A stretch of DNA of 64,000 bases. Origin: Spirogloea muscicola. Its lineage: Eukaryota > Streptophyta > Zygnematophyceae > Spirogloeales > Spirogloeaceae. Numbering within the stretch: position 1 is the first letter of the stretch; every line of letters begins with the position of its first letter. Shown one piece after another: positions 61,555 to 64,000 of this stretch. The DNA lies in contig WELB01000114.1 in the NCBI GenBank assembly GCA_009602725.1, positions 97,619 through 161,618 on the forward strand, written 5' to 3'. Below the pieces are notes generated by a model. That model worked only from the letters and a program-made list of their open reading frames with translations, searched no databases and was not told where the DNA came from. A program made the translations under genes and the position numbers.

Positions 61555-61990
61555 CTCCGGCTCACTCGTGGGTACTGAGCTTCCCTCTGCATCGTCTATG
61601 TGTTTTGCAGTGTCTTGTAGTGTAGTCCTTTTTCCGGCTCCTCTTTCTTTGGCTTTGGACATTGTCCATTCTTTTTTGGGCTGGCTTTGCCAGCCCCTCT
61701 TCTCTATGGGCGAGCACTTCATTCTTTTCTCCGGGGGAGAGCCACTTCTTCTCCGCGCCCGCTCTGAGCTACTTGCAGGGCCCTCACCTTGGGACTGCCG
61801 CCTGTCCGCGCAGGGGAGGAGCTTCTTCAATTGAGAGGAGCGGCTCCTTCATTTAGGTCACTGTAGTGTTCTATCCTAAAGGGAAAAGCTTCAGGACAGC
61901 GCTTTTCTTGCGTCCATTTTTTTTGGGCTGGCCTGTCTCAGCTCCTACATTCTATGGAAGAGCACTTTCTTTCCCAGCACCTACCTTCTA
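61555..61990 (-). repeat. Hairpin-repeat units beside the Copia element
   Basis: 61558-61725 is a near-intact copy of the unit duplicated at 26016 (GTGGGTACTGAGCTTCCCTC through TCTCTATGGGCGAGCAC). 61910-61960 is a shorter unit (TTTTGGGCTGGCCTGTCTCA). Strand follows the orientation used for the 60-bp insertion. Confidence 0.8.
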
Positions 61991-64000
61991 ATGGCGAGCA
62001 CTTTCTTTTCGGCCCTTTCGGCCAGCTCCTCTTCTCTGTTGAATTTCCTGGGCTGGCCGCTCCTGTATCTGCTCCTGTACCTGTTCCTGTCTGTTGTAGT
62101 CAGTGTTCTCAGATTGTTCCTTCCGCCAGTCGAAGTCCTCCATCGGACGTTTGCCCTTGTCTATGGGCCCAGCAGACCGCCCTCGACGCGGCGGCACAGA
62201 AGCAGATGCGCTCATGGCGCCAGACAGATTCAGATCTCAGACAGTCAGTCAGTCTGACAGCACAGGCTCCGCCCTCACCCAAGGTGGGTGGCAGCCATGG
62301 CTAGGGCGCACGGGCGCACCGCGTGGCCTCAGATATATGGGAGGTGTTCCGATGGGTGGCCGAGGCCTCCCTTATCCAGGGGAGACTCTCACGGCCCAAT
62401 TAGACGGTCGGGATGGTCACCCACCCCGACCCGCCGATTCACCATATTTCTATCTTCAACACTCCCACTAAATATGTGAATCAGCCAGACCTAGCAAACT
62501 TCTACATCTATCATACTTGGGCTTAGGCAAGCCCTTGGTCAGAATATCTGCAGTCATATCTGCTGTACTACAGTACTGCATCTTGATGACTCCCTCGTCT
62601 ACCTTCTCTCGGATGAAATGATGTTGTATCTCTATATGCTTAGTACGAGCATGATAGACAGGATTCTTAATCAAAGCAATGCTACCTTGACTATCACTGA
62701 ACAAAGTGGTTGCACTCGATGAAGAAAGGAATCCACATTCTTGTAGTAGTCTCCTCAGCCAGGTTGCTTCTTTTGCTGCTGCAGTCGTTGCCATGTACTC
62801 CGCTTCTACAGTTGAAGTCGCCACAGTCTGCTGTTTCCTACTACTCCAACTGACTGCTCCTGCTCCCAACTCAAAGGCATAACCTGTTACTGACCTTCTA
62901 TCATCCAGACTGCCTGCCCAGTCGGCATCACAGAATCCTACCAGTTCATCAGATTTATCTCCTGAATTTCTAAACGTCAAGCACAGATTCTTGCTTCCCT
63001 GCAGATATCGCATGATCCTCTTGACAGCTTGCCAATGTTCACAACCAGGATCTTGCACAAACTGAGCAACCACTCCCACTGCTGCTGCTATGTCTGGACG
63101 TGCTGCCACAGCTATGTACATTAAACATCCCACTGCCTCCCTATAAGGCACCTGTGCCATCTTTTGTCTGTCTTGATTTGTCTTGGGTCCCTGATTTTTG
63201 CTCAAAGTCTGTTTTGTATCCTGTGGAGTAGAGATAGGATTGCAGTCTTGCATACCAAATCTGTCCAAGACTTCAGTTATGTACTTTGATGAACTCAAGG
63301 TCAATATCTTCCTGCTTCTATCTCTCTTGACCTGGATACCCAAAAAGTACTCCAAGGGCCCAAGATCCTTCATCTTGAATCTACTACTCAGCTCTTGCTT
63401 TACTCTTTTCACTTCAGTAGCTGAGTCTCCCAGTAAAATCAGATCATCAACATACAGTGCCAGAACCACTTTAGCAGGTTTCTTCCTCACATACACGCTG
63501 TGGTCAGCCTCAGATCTCTTGAAACCTTGGTTCACTAGAAAAGTATCAATCTGTGCATACCAGGCCCTGGGCGCCTGTTTAAGTCCATACAGTGCTTTCT
63601 TCAGCTTGCACACTTTACTCTCCTTGCCTTTGACCTCAAAACCTGCAGGCTGTTGCATGTAGATCTCTTCCTCAAGATCGCCATTCAAGAACGCTGTGGT
63701 GACGTCCATCTGTTCTACTTCTAAATCATGAATAGCTGCCATAGCCAGCAAACTTCTGACAGCACTATTTTTAACCACTGGAGCAAATGTCTCGTTGTAA
63801 TCAATCCCTTCCTTCTGAGCACAACCTTTGGCCACAAGGCGTGCTTTATATCGATCTACAGACCCATCGCCCTTCAGTTTGATCTTGAACACCCATTTGC
63901 TGGGGATCGCTTTCCTGCCAGCAGGTAACTCTACCAAATCCCAAGTTTTGTTCTCCTTGATAGAATCTAGTTCTGCTTCTGCTGCTGCTTTCCACTTGAG
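61988..64000 (-). mobile_element. Copia (Ty1) retrotransposon: pol 3' part and LTR, cut by the window end
   Basis: The minus-strand frame 64000-62468 encodes the reverse transcriptase and RNase H end of a Copia polyprotein: WVFKIKLKGDGSVDRYKARL, EQMDVTTAFLNGDLEEEIYM, LKKALYGLKQAPRAWY, LALYVDDLIL (YVDD core), CDADWAGSLDDRRSVTGYAF and VEAEYMA. The visible part looks whole and continues past the edge. A purine run (GTGGGAG) at the stop is followed by TGTTGAAGATAG at 62461, the probable start of the 3' LTR, which extends to roughly 62220. Beyond it a further frame (62215-61988) starts at a TGGCGCCATGAG site that resembles a primer-binding region. This may be a second, truncated internal region sharing the LTR, but it is uncertain. 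Low visible decay suggests a fairly young insertion. Confidence 0.88.

Overview
The window looks like nuclear DNA of a green-lineage eukaryote, most likely a streptophyte (charophyte-grade) alga. The reasons are plant-type genes (LIL3, TOP6A/SPO11-3, plant-style HIRA, membralin, an ERF transcription factor, an FKBP17-type immunophilin, a ZFWD protein), many small GT-AG introns, TTTAGGG-type telomere-like tracts, GCC triplet tracts around gene starts, and Copia and Ty3-like retroelements. I cannot name the species.

Layout: 1-3167 (+) the end of a CCCH zinc finger/WD40 (ZFWD) gene; 5967-12650 (+) a C2-domain class 3 lipase; 15055-16821 (+) an FKBP17-type isomerase; 17551-23320 (-) the histone chaperone HIRA; 24372-25428 (-) LIL3; about 28000-31850 (+) a broken Ty3-like retroelement carrying a cytosine-methyltransferase-like domain; 33067-38378 (+) membralin; 39741-41874 (-) the topoisomerase VI A subunit; 44908-46350 (-) an ERF factor running into an assembly gap; 52183-57170 (-) a membrane metallophosphoesterase running into a second gap; 62220-64000 (-) a Copia retroelement that leaves the window. 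Exon joins were derived by hand; nearly all keep splice phase and family homology from exon to exon.

The host genes are unrelated housekeeping or regulatory genes (chromatin assembly, endoreduplication topoisomerase, ER quality control, plastid lipid and chlorophyll metabolism). They form no visible operon or pathway cluster.

Almost all remaining space is filled by one modular repeat superfamily. Its core is a short hairpin, GGGCTGG...CCAGCCC, preceded by TTGTCCATTCTTTT-like sequence and often by a TTACTGAG module. I see roughly fifty copies on both strands between genes, and none in the introns I resolved. One copy (27577-27636) is a 60-bp insertion flanked by a 14-bp direct repeat, and a related repeat at about 5566 preserves the empty site. 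This points to a very small mobile, SINE-like family and is my main candidate for something undescribed.
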